Positions 51,080 to 60,716 of a stretch of 64,000 bases of DNA are shown piece by piece. Location of the stretch: contig BBOA01000003.1 of NCBI GenBank assembly GCA_001485295.1, positions 62,001 through 126,000 on the forward strand, in the 5' to 3' direction. The translations under genes and the position numbers were made by a program. Origin of the DNA: Type-B symbiont of Plautia stali. GTDB taxonomy: Bacteria > Pseudomonadota > Gammaproteobacteria > Enterobacterales > Enterobacteriaceae. How positions within the stretch are numbered: the stretch's first letter is position 1; the number at the start of each line of letters is the position of its first letter. The notes under the pieces were generated by a model, which saw nothing but the letters and a program-made list of their open reading frames with translations, searched no databases and had not been told where the DNA came from.

Positions 51080-51325
51080 CTCTTTATATTTCTCTAGCCT
51101 GAACGGTATAGCGCACCGGCGCATTGCCGGGCGACACCCAAGCGTCTCACGCGTGGTTCATCGCCGCGAAATCCGCTTTTCCCACCAGAAAAAGCGTCGC
51201 ATCGAGGATCTTGCTCTTGTCCGAGCCGACGCGCGTCAGCAGGGCGTCGATACCCGCCAGCAGCGCGTTGGCAGTCTGCGCTTCGGCGTCGAGATTCTCC
51301 TGCACACTGGCGTAGTAAGGTGATG
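51080..51325 (-). pseudogene. yoaB: yoaB remnant (RidA family)
   Basis: YYASVQENLDAEAQTANALL, GIDALLTRVGSDKSKILDAT then LFLVGKADFAAMNHA*DAWV and GNAPVRYTVQA match YoaB. TGA replaces the Trp in the conserved AWDAW block. The first 20 residues are missing and the last residues unclear. RidA-type proteins remove reactive enamine intermediates; yoaB is the locus paralogue and is dead. Confidence 0.82.
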
Positions 51326-52032
51326 GACGCGTGCAAAGTGGCGTGTATTTTTACCTCCGCGGCGTTGGCGGTAGATGAAGATATGCACCACTTCGCCGAT
51401 CGGCTCGGCGTTAGCACGGCGAAAAACCTGATCCTTAACAGCCCGTTTGACTATGCGCGTCCGGCGCTGCTCTAAGTGCCGCGCAATATGCCGGAGCCGA
51501 ACCGCCCCAGCGGCGCGCGTTAGTTAGCTGGCACGCATGATGAAACCGCTGATTGACGTCAAGTAAGGGGCGCTGCTTCTTTCTCTGCATCTCGCACCTG
51601 ATGATGCATGAGCTGGCGGCAGAGTTTCGCGCCAGTATGACGCTGCTGGTGCTCGTGCAGGGCGAAACCAGCAAGGGCCAGCTGCTGAGGTGGTTTATCG
51701 AGGTGGGCAACACGCTGCTGGTAGACGACCAGCATCTTCTAGAAGGGCGTCGCCGTGCGCGGCGACGTGCTGTCGCTGGTGATTATCGACAAGCTGCCCT
51801 TACCTCGCCGGAAGATCCACTGCTCAAGGCGCGTATGGAAGATTGTCGCCTGCGCGGCAGCGCGCCGTGCAGCTGCCAGATGCGGTGATCACCCTGAGGC
51901 AGGACGTCGGCCGCCTGATTCGCGGCACCGACGATCGCGGCGTGTTAGTGATTTGCGATCAGTGGACCGCCGACGCCGCGCACCCTCGATTTAGGCCGCG
52001 CCATCGCCTTCACGCAGCAAGCGAAAAAGTAA
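51326..52032 (+). pseudogene. yoaA: yoaA remnant (DinG-family helicase), C-terminal third
   Basis: ACIFTSAALAVDEDMHHFAD then NLILNSPFDYARPALL is the TSATL/SPF region of YoaA/DinG XPD-type helicases. GRRPASS-type shifted text, LRQDVGRLIRGTDDRGVLVI then CDQWTADA is motif VI (QQ-GRLIR). TAA and TAG codons and several shifts interrupt it. The N-terminal two thirds with Walker A and the iron-sulfur domain is absent; the remnant abuts yoaB head to head. Confidence 0.85.
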
Positions 52033-52087
52033 TTTTCCACTGGCTGTGCTAACATGTGCGCCGTTTTAGATGACCCGAGGGGTTGTT

Positions 52088-52786
52088 ATGTCTTCCCGAA
52101 TCCTAGCGCTGGACACTGCAACAGAAGCCTGTTCAGCCGCGCTGCTTAATCAGCAGCAGATAGATGCCCATTTTGAAATCGCGTCGCGAGACCACACGCA
52201 GCGTATTTTACCGATGATCGACACGCTGCTACAGGCGCAGCAGCTGGAGCTGAAGGCGCTCGACGCGCTGGCATTTGGCCGTGGTCCCGGTAGCTTTACC
52301 GGCGTGCGCATCGGCATTGGCCTCGCGCTGGGCCTCGCGCTGGGCGCCATGCTGCCTATGATCGGCATTTCGACGCTAGCGACGCTGGCGCAGGGCGCTT
52401 TTCGTCAGCAGGGCGCAGCGCGCGTGCTGACGGCGATCGACGCGCGCATGAGCGAAGTCTACTGGGCGGAGTATCAGCGCGACGAGCAGGGCGTCTGGCA
52501 GGGCGAAGCGAGCGAAAGCGTGCTCTCGCTGGAGGCGGCGCTGGCGCGCATGCAGGCGCTGGAAGGCGAATGGTTTACTGCTGGCACCGGCTGGCAGGTC
52601 TGGCCGCAGTTGCAGCAGCGCCATACCTTAACCCTGAAAGCGAGCGGCGTGGAGCTGCCCGCCGCGGAAGATATGCTGCCGCTGGCACAGCAGGCCTGGC
52701 AGCGCGGCGACACCGTGGTGCCAGAGCACGCCGCGCCGACTTATCTGCGTAATGAAGTGGCGTGGAAAAAGTTGCCTAGCCGCTGA
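52088..52786 (+). CDS. tsaB: tRNA t6A biosynthesis protein TsaB
   Basis: Forms the TsaBDE complex that makes N6-threonylcarbamoyl-A37 in ANN-decoding tRNAs; essential in E. coli. 232 residues (E. coli 231). ASKHA-type fold with [16 protein letters not shown] at the start, [13 protein letters not shown], and [20 protein letters not shown] near residue 65. Start ATG 52088 is preceded by gaggggttgtt and matches the family, rather than the upstream in-frame ATG at 52070. Intact. Confidence 0.96.
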   Translation: MSSRILALDTATEACSAALLNQQQIDAHFEIASRDHTQRILPMIDTLLQAQQLELKALDALAFGRGPGSFTGVRIGIGLALGLALGAMLPMIGISTLATLAQGAFRQQGAARVLTAIDARMSEVYWAEYQRDEQGVWQGEASESVLSLEAALARMQALEGEWFTAGTGWQVWPQLQQRHTLTLKASGVELPAAEDMLPLAQQAWQRGDTVVPEHAAPTYLRNEVAWKKLPSR

Positions 52787-52845
52787 TTGCAGCGCAACTT
52801 ATTGTCACGGCGCTAGTCTAATCAACATCTTTTAGGAGAATGTCT

Positions 52846-53436
52846 ATGTCAGTATGTCAAAAAGATCTGTCCGGTATGTTGTTAGGCTGCGCGCTGCTAC
52901 TGAGCGGCTGCGTGACGGTGCCGGATTCAATTAAAGGAGGCTCTGCGCTTCCTCAGCAGGATTTGGTGCGCGTGATGAAAGATCCATCGCTCTATGTCGG
53001 TCAGGAATCCCGCTTCGGCGGTAAAGTGGTCAAGGTGACCAATCTCAACGGCAAAACCCGTCTGGAGATCGCCACGCAGCCGCTGGATGAGAGCGCACGT
53101 CCGCGCTTAGGGGCCGTCTCGGTCGGACGCATCTACGCCGATATCAATAACTTTGTCGATCCTACCGATGTGAATAATCAGTATGTCACCGTGCTCGGCG
53201 CCATTCGGGGCGCCGAGAAGGGCACTATCGGCGCGGCGAGCTATAACTTCGTGGTGGTGGACGTGTGCGGCTATCAGCGTTGGCATCTGACCCAGCAGAT
53301 TAACACGCCGCCACAGCCCATCGATCCTTGGATATGGTATGGCCCGACGCGGCGCCATCCAAGCTACTGGGGACCGAACCCCTACTGGGGTATGAGCAGC
53401 GGACCGGCGCAGGTGGATACAATCCTGACCGAATAA
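52846..53436 (+). CDS. yeaY: Slp-family outer-membrane lipoprotein YeaY
   Basis: 196 residues with a lipoprotein signal: [20 protein letters not shown] followed by the lipobox Cys (LLSGC, residue 21). The mature part carries [20 protein letters not shown], the Slp/YeaY core. Two in-frame ATGs are present; the AGGAG lies one base before the first (52840) and seven before the second (52846), so the second is the likely start. Slp proteins are starvation/stress lipoproteins of unclear function. It follows tsaB, as in E. coli. Confidence 0.93.
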   Translation: MSVCQKDLSGMLLGCALLLSGCVTVPDSIKGGSALPQQDLVRVMKDPSLYVGQESRFGGKVVKVTNLNGKTRLEIATQPLDESARPRLGAVSVGRIYADINNFVDPTDVNNQYVTVLGAIRGAEKGTIGAASYNFVVVDVCGYQRWHLTQQINTPPQPIDPWIWYGPTRRHPSYWGPNPYWGMSSGPAQVDTILTE

Positions 53437-53457
53437 CCATTTATTAAAGAGATTCAT

Positions 53458-53490
53458 GCCCGGCCGCCGCTGCTGCGGCCGGGCTTTTTA
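53458..53490 (+). terminator. Strong terminator after yeaY
   Basis: Perfect ten-base GC stem gcccggccgc / gcggccgggc with a seven-base loop and five T. Confidence 0.92.
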
Positions 53491-53556
53491 TTGCCGCGAA
53501 TAAGCGAGTGAAAAATTAGTGATGCACTTCGCAACCTCGGCATGCCGGATCGGGCA

Positions 53557-53574
53557 GACTGGTACAATGAGTTA
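53557..53574. promoter_or_regulatory. FadR operator before fadD
   Basis: gactggtacaatgagtta closely matches the FadR site of E. coli fadD (CTGGTA-N-ATGAGTTA). It lies about 80 bases before the fadD start. Both fadD and fadR are now pseudogenes, so it is a relic unless another regulator uses it. Confidence 0.7.
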
Positions 53575-53652
53575 AATACTGTTAACAGGCTGGATGGGTT
53601 GAGGCAGTAATGGGTTAAGATGGAAAAACAACATGAATATCGAGGTGAAACC

Positions 53653-55331
53653 TTGAATAAGGTCTGGCTGAAACGCTATCCGACAGATGTGCCCGCCGAG
53701 ATTAACGCGGATCGTTATACCTCTTTGGTCGATTTGTTTGAACAGGCCGCGCAGCGTTATGCTGACCAACCCGCCTTTATCAACATGCGGCAGCCGATTA
53801 CCTATCGTCAGCTAGAGCAAAAAAGCCGCGCCTTCGCCGCTTGGCTGCAGTCCGGGCTGGGACTGAAAAAGGGCGATCGCGGCGCGCTGATGATGCCTAA
53901 TCTGCCACAGTATCCTGTGGCGCTGTTCGGCGTGCTGCGCGCGGGCATGGTAGTGGTTAACGTCAATCCGCTTTACACGCCGCGCGAACTCAAGCACTAG
54001 CTCAACGACAGCGGCGCCAGCGCCATCGTCATCGTCTCCAACTTCGCTCATACCCTTGAAAAAGTGGTGGCGAAAACGTCGGTAAAGCACGTGATCCTGA
54101 CGCGGTTCGGCGATCAGCTGAAGACGGTTAAGGCGACGCTGGTGAACTTTATGGTGAAGTACATCAAAAAGATGGTGCTTAAATACCATCTGCCCGGCGC
54201 TGTCACTCTGCGTCAGGCCTTGCATCAGGGCGAGACGATGTGCTATCTGCGGCCCGACGTCACCAATGACGACCTCGCTTTTCTGCAGTATTCCGGCGGC
54301 ACCACCGGTGTCGCCAAAGGCGCTATGCTGACCCACCGCAATATACAGGCCAACCTCGAACAAACCAAGGCGACTTACGGCAAGCTGCTACGCGACGGCA
54401 AAGAGCATGTGGTCACCGCGTTGCCGCTTTATCATATTTTTACGCTGACGGTGAACTGCCTGCTGTTTCTGGAGCTGGGCGGGCAAAACCTGCTGATCAC
54501 CAACCCGAGCGATATACCGGGTTTCGTTAGGTCACTGTCGAAGTTTCCTTTCACGGCGCTCACCGGCGTCAATACCCTTTTTAACGTGCTGCTTAACGAC
54601 CCGCGGTTCTCAACAAGCTCGACTTTTCTACCCTGCGGCTTTCGGCAGGCGGCGGCATGTCGGTGCAAAAGGTAGTGGCAGAGCGCTGGGAAAAGCTCAC
54701 CGGCCACTATCTGCTGGAAGGGTACGGCCTGACCGAGTGTTCACCGTTGGTCTCGGTTAATCCCTACGACATCACCGAGCACACCGGCAGCATCGGCCTG
54801 CCTGTGCCTTCGACGGACGTGCGCATTGTCGATGACGCGGGCAATGACGCCGCGCTAGGCGCGCCTGGCGAGCTCTGGATCCGCGGTCCGCAGGTGATGA
54901 TGGGCTACTGGCAGCAGCCAGAGGCGACCGAGGAGGTGCTGAAAAATGGCTGGCTCCTCAGCGGCGATATTGTTACCGTTGATCCTAAGGGCTTTATGCG
55001 TATCGTGGATCGTAAAAAAGATATGATCCTCGTCTCCGGTTTTAACGTCTATCCCAATGAGATTGAAGATGTTTTAATGCAGCATTCGAAGGTGCGCGAA
55101 GCGGCGGCGATTGGCGTGTCGAGCGATCTGTCTGGCGAGGCGGTGAAGGTCTGTATCGTGAAGAAAGAGGCGACTCTGACCAAAGAAGAGCTACTCGATC
55201 ACTGTCGTCGTCAGCTGACGGGCTATAAAGTCCCCAAAATTATCGAGTTCCGCTACGAGTTGCCTAAAAACAACATAGGGAAAATCCTGCGACGCCAACT
55301 ACGTGATGAGGCTAAGCGCAGCGTGAGCTGA
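53653..55331 (+). pseudogene. fadD: fadD, recently inactivated (long-chain acyl-CoA ligase)
   Basis: FadD activates imported long-chain fatty acids to acyl-CoA for beta-oxidation. Start TTG 53653 (as I recall for E. coli) with gaggtg upstream; [16 protein letters not shown]. Nearly full length and well conserved: [51 protein letters not shown] and [20 protein letters not shown]. It carries one amber at 53998-54000 (codon 116, family Gln in ELEHQLNDSG) and one 1-base deletion near 54605 (RFLNKLDF became RFSTSST). No other lesion seen, so the loss is recent. Confidence 0.94.
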
Positions 55332-55354
55332 AAGCAAGCCAGATTTCTGGTTGA

Positions 55355-55379
55355 ACGCCGGCGACTTCCGGCGTTTTTA
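55355..55379 (+). terminator. Terminator after fadD
   Basis: Stem acgccgg / ccggcgt with a six-base loop and five T. Confidence 0.85.
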
Positions 55380-55430
55380 TTGATGATGAGATGGAGCACC
55401 GCGCGCAGTCTGTCGCGGTGAAAAAGCGAT

Positions 55431-56549
55431 TTGAATTATTCCCTGATAGACCAAAATGACCAACTGGCTGCCGTGTGCCAGCAGGCCCGCCAGCATGCGG
55501 CGGTGGCGCTGGATACCGAATTTGTCCGCACCCGCACCTACTATCCGCAGCTAGGGCTGATTCAGCTGTTTGACGGCAATCAGCTGGTGCTGATCGATCC
55601 GCTCACCATCAGCGACTGGCCGCCGTTTATCGCGCTGCTGAGCGACACCCAGGTGAAAAAGTTTTTGCATGCCGGTGGCGAAGATATCGAGGTTTTTCTG
55701 CACCGCTTCGGCGTGCTGCCGCAGCCGATGATTGATACCCAGATTCTGGCGGCCTTTAGCGGCCAGCCGCCGTCGTGGGGATTTGCCGCTATGGTGGCGC
55801 ACTTTACCCAGACGATGCTGGATAAGAGCGAATCGCGCACCGACTGGCTGGCGCGCCCGCTGACGCAGCGTCAGTGCGAATATGCGGCGGCCGATGTGCA
55901 CTATCTGCTGCCAATCGCGCATCAGCTGATGGCGCTGACCGAAGGGGCGGGCAATATGGCCGCGGCGCTCAGCGAGTGCGATCAGCTGTGCCAGCGTCGT
56001 CTCGATGTGCTGCAGCCGCAGGAGGCTTGGCGTGATATCACCAACGCTTGGCAGCTGCGTCCGCGTCAGCGGGCGGTGCTGCAGCGGCTTGCCGCTTGGC
56101 GTCTCAACGTCGCGCGCGAAAAAAATATGGCGGTGACCTTTGTGGTGCGCGAAGAGAACCTGTGGAAAGTGGCGCGCTTTATGCCGGGTTCGCTGGGCGA
56201 GCTGGATCATCTGGGACTCTCGGGCCATGAAATCCGCTTCCACGGCAAAACGCTGGTGGCGCTGGTGGCTGAGGCGCAGGCGCTGTCGGAAGAGGCGCCG
56301 CCGCCGCTGGGCAACATAGTGGATCATCCGCGCTACAAGAGCGTGTTCAAGACGATCAAGGCGCTGGTGCAGGAAGTGAGCGAGGAGACCGGTTTTAGTC
56401 AGGAGCTGCTAGCGTCGCGCCGTCAGATTAATCAGATGCTGAACCAGCACTGGGGACTCAAACCGCAAACGCGCTTGCCGGAGCTGCTGGCAGGCTGGCG
56501 CGGCCATCTGTTTAAAACCCGCATCGAGGCGATTCTGTCGCAGATTTGA
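55431..56549 (+). CDS. rnd: Ribonuclease D
   Basis: 3'-5' exoribonuclease trimming tRNA precursors and small stable RNAs. 372 residues (E. coli 375). DEDD catalytic residues: LDTEFVRTRTYYPQLGLIQL near residue 26, FLHAGGEDIEVF near 77, and YAAADVHYLLPI near 147. Two HRDC domains follow (ITNAWQLRPRQRAVLQRLAA; SELLASRRQINQ-like ELLASRRQINQML). The start is TTG; E. coli rnd also uses UUG, and no closer ATG fits. Intact, lying after the fadD pseudogene. Confidence 0.96.
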   Translation: MNYSLIDQNDQLAAVCQQARQHAAVALDTEFVRTRTYYPQLGLIQLFDGNQLVLIDPLTISDWPPFIALLSDTQVKKFLHAGGEDIEVFLHRFGVLPQPMIDTQILAAFSGQPPSWGFAAMVAHFTQTMLDKSESRTDWLARPLTQRQCEYAAADVHYLLPIAHQLMALTEGAGNMAAALSECDQLCQRRLDVLQPQEAWRDITNAWQLRPRQRAVLQRLAAWRLNVAREKNMAVTFVVREENLWKVARFMPGSLGELDHLGLSGHEIRFHGKTLVALVAEAQALSEEAPPPLGNIVDHPRYKSVFKTIKALVQEVSEETGFSQELLASRRQINQMLNQHWGLKPQTRLPELLAGWRGHLFKTRIEAILSQI

Positions 56550-56602
56550 CGCAAAAACATTCCCCTGCTTTGAAGCAGCGGAATATCAGGAAAAGGACAC
56601 GG

Positions 56603-56872
56603 TCATTTGGTTGCTTCCTCCGTTTCCGGCAGCGTGACGTTCAGCTCCAGAATGGAAATGTCGTCGCCTTTCTGATCAAGATGAACGGTGACCATATCGG
56701 GATCGATCTTCACGTACTTGCAAATCACTTCCAGAATGTCGCGCTTAAGCTGCGGAAGATAGTGGGGCTTACTGTCGCCCTTTCTGCGTTCTGCCACGAT
56801 AATCTGCAGCCTTTCCTTGGCTATGTTGGCAGTGTTCTTCTTCCGGGATAAAAAGAAATCGAGTAATGCCAT
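56603..56872 (-). CDS. minE: Cell division topological specificity factor MinE
   Basis: Stimulates the MinD ATPase and drives pole-to-pole oscillation of MinCD so that the Z ring forms at midcell. 89 residues (E. coli 88): [20 protein letters not shown] with the membrane-targeting amphipathic start, then [10 protein letters not shown], the MinD-contact helix, and [20 protein letters not shown]. Three bases separate it from minD. Intact. Confidence 0.97.
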   Translation of the reverse strand: MALLDFFLSRKKNTANIAKERLQIIVAERRKGDSKPHYLPQLKRDILEVICKYVKIDPDMVTVHLDQKGDDISILELNVTLPETEEATK

Positions 56873-56875
56873 GAT

Positions 56876-57688
56876 TTATCCCCCGAACAGGCGTTTCAGG
56901 AAACCCTTCTTCTCTTCTTCAATAAAGCGGAAGGTGCGTTCTTCACCGAGTAACCGATCTACGGTATCAGCATAGGCTTTGCCGGCGTCGGAATTCGTGT
57001 CGAGGATCACTGGCTCGCCTTGGTTAGAGGCGCGCAGCACCGACTGATCTTCCGGGATGACGCCTACCAGTGGAATACGCAGGATATCCAGCACGTCTTC
57101 CATGCTCAGCATATCGCCACGATTGACGCGGCCAAGGTTATAACGGGTCAACAGCAGATGTTCTTTTACCGGCTCCTGACTGTTCTCGGCGCGGCGCGAC
57201 TTAGAGGCGATAATGCCGAGAATGCGGTCGGAGTCGCGTACCGAAGAGACTTCCGGGTTAGTGGTGATAATCGCTTCGTCGGCAAAATAGAGCGCCATCA
57301 GCGCGCCGGTTTCGATGCCCGCCGGGGAGTCGCACACGATAAAGTCGAAACCCATCGCCGCTAGGTCGTTCAGCACTTTTTCCACGCCTTCGCGAGTCAG
57401 CGCGTCCTTGTCGCGTGTCTGGGACGCGGGCAAAATATGCAGCATATCGGTGCGCTTGTCTTTGATCAACGCCTGATTTAGGGTGGCGTCGCCCTGAATA
57501 ACGTTAATGAAGTCGTAAACCACGCGGCGCTCGCACCCCATGATCAGATCTAGGTTACGCAGACCAATGTCGAAGTCGATGACGACCGTCTTTTTGCTTT
57601 TTTGCGCGAAGCCGGTGGCGATGGCTGCGCTTGACGTGGTCTTGCCAACGCCCCCTTTACCGGATGTAACTACAATAATGCGTGCCAT
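56876..57688 (-). CDS. minD: Septum site-determining ATPase MinD
   Basis: Membrane-cycling ParA-family ATPase that carries MinC and oscillates with MinE. 270 residues, the E. coli length. Deviant Walker A SGKGGVGKTTSSAAIATG near residue 9, DFDIGLRNLDLIMGCERRVV, FIVCDSPAGIETGALMALYF near 115, and the C-terminal amphipathic membrane helix FIEEEKKGFLKRLFGG. Middle gene of the minC-minD-minE operon. Confidence 0.98.
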   Translation of the reverse strand: MARIIVVTSGKGGVGKTTSSAAIATGFAQKSKKTVVIDFDIGLRNLDLIMGCERRVVYDFINVIQGDATLNQALIKDKRTDMLHILPASQTRDKDALTREGVEKVLNDLAAMGFDFIVCDSPAGIETGALMALYFADEAIITTNPEVSSVRDSDRILGIIASKSRRAENSQEPVKEHLLLTRYNLGRVNRGDMLSMEDVLDILRIPLVGVIPEDQSVLRASNQGEPVILDTNSDAGKAYADTVDRLLGEERTFRFIEEEKKGFLKRLFGG

Positions 57689-57721
57689 AAATGTTGATTT
57701 CCTTAACAGAAGAAAAGGGGC

Positions 57722-58405
57722 CTAATTAAGTGTGTGGATAGTCAGCCCGCCCTCTTCGAGGCTGAGGCGAGCCGCTTTACCAAAAAATTCCGCCGGGATT
57801 TGATCCATGATCCAGTACTCGCCGGCGATAGAGACCAACTCTGCTGCTAGGTTGGTGCAGAAAATCTGGCTGTTGTGGTCGCCGCCGGCGCCTGCCAGCC
57901 CGCGTCCTCGCATCATGCCGTAAATATGAATATTGCCGTCGGCGACCAGTTCGGCGCCGGCGCTGACGCTGTTGATGACGATCAGGTCGGCATTGCGCGC
58001 GTAAATTTGCTGCCCGGAGCGCACCGGCGTGGTGACGATGCGCGTTTTGCTGACTAGGGGTTCAGCACGTGCGGGCGCTTCGCTGCGCGTTTTGCTTTCT
58101 TTGCCTTCCGCCAGCACCGGCAGCCCGGCGCGGGCGATCATCCGCTTCAGCGCCTCGTCTTTACAGCCGCTGACGCCGACGATGCGCAAGCCGGTGGCAG
58201 CGATCGCCTGCTGAAGCTGTTTCCAGTTGACGTTGCCGCTCAGCGCCGCCACGTTAAGTACTACCGGCGCGTTTTTTAAAAAATCGGGCGCCTGATCGAT
58301 TTTGTCCTGAAGCACCTTGCGAATCACTTCAGGTTCGGGATGGTGCAGATGAACAACAGACAGGGTAAAACTACTACCTTTGAATTCGATTGGCGTTTGT
58401 GACAT
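57722..58405 (-). CDS. minC: Septum site-determining protein MinC
   Basis: FtsZ-assembly inhibitor recruited by MinD. 227 residues (E. coli 231). N-terminal domain with [20 protein letters not shown] and [21 protein letters not shown]-terminal beta-helix with [20 protein letters not shown] then [20 protein letters not shown] and [11 protein letters not shown] start at ATG 58405 (MSQTPIEF), matching the family, not 58414. It ends in TAG, which shows that amber is read as stop here. Intact. Confidence 0.96.
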   Translation of the reverse strand: MSQTPIEFKGSSFTLSVVHLHHPEPEVIRKVLQDKIDQAPDFLKNAPVVLNVAALSGNVNWKQLQQAIAATGLRIVGVSGCKDEALKRMIARAGLPVLAEGKESKTRSEAPARAEPLVSKTRIVTTPVRSGQQIYARNADLIVINSVSAGAELVADGNIHIYGMMRGRGLAGAGGDHNSQIFCTNLAAELVSIAGEYWIMDQIPAEFFGKAARLSLEEGGLTIHTLN

Positions 58406-58559
58406 CTGTCGCACTCAGTCCTATTTTCTCGCCCGACGAACAAACGTCGATAAAATCGTCATTTCGGCCCGTCCGGTGAATATTCGAAGTTCTGCAAGCA
58501 TGTTATAGTTACTGTTATTTCTAGGCAAGCCACCATCCAAGATTAGTCGAGTAAAAAAT

Positions 58560-58835
58560 ATGTTTTGTGTGATCTACAGAAGCCCGAAGCGCGACCAGAC
58601 TTATCTTTACGTTGAAAAAAAGGACGATTTTTCCCGCGTCCCCGAAGAGCTGCTGCGCGGCTTTGGTAAGCCTCAGCTGGCGATGGTGCTAACGCTGAAC
58701 AAACGCGACAGACTGGCCAACGCCGACATCAATAAAGTTAAACAGGCGCTTAGCGAGCAGGGCTATTATTTGCAGATGTCGCCGCCGGTCGAAAGTTTGC
58801 TGAAAGTTCATTTTGAGACGGGGAAAAAATATTAA
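58560..58835 (+). CDS. ycgL: YcgL domain protein
   Basis: 91 residues of the YcgL family (E. coli about 97). [20 protein letters not shown] then [20 protein letters not shown] and [16 protein letters not shown] are characteristic. Small alpha/beta protein of unknown function, always next to minC in enterobacteria. Divergent from minCDE with a 155-base spacer that should hold both promoters. Followed by a terminator. Confidence 0.93.
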   Translation: MFCVIYRSPKRDQTYLYVEKKDDFSRVPEELLRGFGKPQLAMVLTLNKRDRLANADINKVKQALSEQGYYLQMSPPVESLLKVHFETGKKY

Positions 58836-59142
58836 TTCATATCCATCTGTAAATATAATCAGTGCTTCTCGCTTCCTCAGCATAACTCTATATAACGATT
58901 TGCAACAAAATAAAGGCGCGATTATCGCGCCTTTTACTGTTCATTATTCTCTATCGCTAATGTCCTAGCGAAAAACTTACCATTTCGACAGCGTATATTC
59001 ACGATTTTTTGACAATTTACGCACACGAATCTTTGCTAAACGATCTTATTATGGCCGTCACGGTGGGTGCAGATCTGCTGAAGCGCAAACATCAACGTGC
59101 CGGCGTCGCTGGCATCATAACCAACCAGAGCATGGGATTAGC
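58836..59142. other. Spacer between ycgL and the ycgM remnant
   Basis: About 300 bases: the ycgL terminator, then no conserved gene. An open stretch on both strands near 59030-59130 (one reads GYDASDAGTLMFALQQ on the minus strand) is not something I can name. Confidence 0.45.
58912..58937 (+). terminator. Terminator after ycgL
   Basis: Stem aaaggcgcgat / atcgcgccttt with a short loop; works in both directions. Confidence 0.85.
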
Positions 59143-59520
59143 ATGTATCAGCATCGTAACAGGGCGCCTTGTTGTATTTTTGAACAAGATGGTCTGCGTC
59201 GGCAGCAACCTTAGGAAAAATCGAAAGGCTTCGATAATTCCTGCCCGCTCTCCGGCTTTATTCCATCAGCGGAGTTTCTGGGCAATCCGCAGGATACCTA
59301 ACTTAAGCTGGTGGTTAACGGCGAGTTGCGCCAGCATGGCAGAGAGTCGGATATGAACCATAAAATATTGCCGCTTATCGCCTATATGAGTCAGTACTTT
59401 ACCCTGTGCGCGGGCGACGTGGTGCTGACCGGCACGCCGGAAGGTGTCGGCCCGATGCGTTCCGTCGACACGCTGGAAGTGTCGCTGGCCGCACACGGCA
59501 TTAACACGCGCGTGCTGTAA
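59143..59520 (+). pseudogene. ycgM: ycgM remnant (fumarylacetoacetate hydrolase family)
   Basis: MYQHRNR then, after a shift, DKMVCVGSN, followed by a deletion of about 90 codons. KGFDNSCPLSGFIPSAEFLG is followed by a stop near 59299. LVVNGELRQHGRESDMNHKI then LPLIAYMSQYFTLCAGDVVL and TGTPEGVGPM complete the C-terminus. The metal-binding E-x-E part of this oxaloacetate-tautomerase-like family is gone. Confidence 0.88.
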
Positions 59521-59588
59521 AAACTTGCAACGCCACGCCTGACCCGATATAAGGTGCGGTTTTGTGACTAAAACCGGATGCAACCATC

Positions 59589-60035
59589 ATGAGTGAAATT
59601 ACTTTTTGGCAGACGAAACGCCTCGATCAAATGAACGACGACGAGTGGGAATCCTTGTGCGATGGTTGCGGCCAGTGCTGCCTCAATAAGCTGCAGGATG
59701 CCGACACGAACGAGATCTACTTTACCAACGTCGCCTGCAATCAGCTCAATATCAAAACCTGCCAGTGCCGCAACTACGAGCAACGCTTCGAATATGAAGA
59801 GGACTGCATTAAGCTGACGCGCGAAAATCTGACGCAGTTTAACTGGCTGCCCTACACCTGCGCCTATCGCCTGCTGGGCGAAGGGAAAGGGCTGCCGGCG
59901 TGGCATCCGCTGCAGAGTGGCTCGAAGTTAGCGATGCACGCGCAGCGTATCTCGGTGCGCTATATCGCGGTGCGGGAGAGCGAAGTGCGCGACTGGAAAG
60001 ATCATATTATTGATCGTCTCGACCGCAACGGCTGA
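59589..60035 (+). CDS. ycgN: YcgN/UPF0260 cysteine-cluster protein
   Basis: 148 residues (E. coli 153) of the UPF0260 / YkgJ-type zinc- or iron-cysteine-cluster family. [20 protein letters not shown] near residue 20 and [20 protein letters not shown] near 56 hold the cysteines; [20 protein letters not shown] is conserved. Function unknown. Intact, with its own terminator, next to dead ycgM. Confidence 0.93.
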   Translation: MSEITFWQTKRLDQMNDDEWESLCDGCGQCCLNKLQDADTNEIYFTNVACNQLNIKTCQCRNYEQRFEYEEDCIKLTRENLTQFNWLPYTCAYRLLGEGKGLPAWHPLQSGSKLAMHAQRISVRYIAVRESEVRDWKDHIIDRLDRNG

Positions 60036-60040
60036 TAAAC

Positions 60041-60070
60041 ATCAGGCTGCTAGAGCAGCCTGATGTTTTT
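60041..60070. terminator. Bidirectional terminator between ycgN and dsbB
   Basis: Stem atcaggctgct / agcagcctgat with a short loop and ttttt on the plus strand. dsbB ends at its right edge. Confidence 0.85.
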
Positions 60071-60611
60071 AGCGGGAAAAAAGCTCGCGGCGTTTCGGTT
60101 TAAACAACTGTGCGATCAGCGCAACTACCGCGACAATCAGGTAAGCGGCGAAAATCACCATCATCCACTGCGGCATGCTCAACGTCAGGAAGCTCCAGCC
60201 GCGCTCCGCGCAGTCGCCGCTGGCGACGAACACCGACGGCAGCCATTTATCCTGCGGCAGCCAGGCGGGAAAAAGCGCGGCGAAATCGCAGGTAGTGAAC
60301 GGGTTGGGATGAAGCTGGATGATCGTATGCTCATATGAAAGGCGCAGCCCTTGCCAAGCGCTGTAAATCCAGATCAGCAGGCTAGCCCAGCGCAGCGGAG
60401 TGCCGGGTGCGATGGCGCCGACAATGCCCGCGCCCATCACGCCAAACAGCGCGCAGCGCTCATAAATGCATATCACGCACGGCTTAAGTCCTATCACATG
60501 CTGGAACCACAGCGCTACCAGCTCCAGTGCCAGCGCCGTCAGCGCCAGCAGCAGCCAAGCAGCTCGGCAGCGCGAAGCTTGATTGAGATATCGCAATATC
60601 TTGCTTTCCAT
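60069..60611 (-). CDS. dsbB: Disulfide bond formation protein DsbB
   Basis: Inner-membrane quinone reductase that reoxidises DsbA. 180 residues from ATG 60611 ([11 protein letters not shown]), close to E. coli (176, MLRFLNQ); a TTG four codons further would match E. coli exactly, while the 60686 extension is unlikely. Four membrane helices. The redox pairs are CVICIYERC near residues 45-48 and the periplasmic loop TCDF...SGDCAERG near 108 and 134. Intact, so envelope disulfide formation is kept. Confidence 0.94.
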   Translation of the reverse strand: MESKILRYLNQASRCRAAWLLLALTALALELVALWFQHVIGLKPCVICIYERCALFGVMGAGIVGAIAPGTPLRWASLLIWIYSAWQGLRLSYEHTIIQLHPNPFTTCDFAALFPAWLPQDKWLPSVFVASGDCAERGWSFLTLSMPQWMMVIFAAYLIVAVVALIAQLFKPKRRELFSR

Positions 60612-60716
60612 GTAAACGGTAATACCAAGCAGTGTAAACCAAAAGCGCGGTGGTACCAGCCGGCCACGGGCGAAAATCTTGGTCATTTTGGGCTCAATCT
60701 GATCTAGGGCAGCAAT

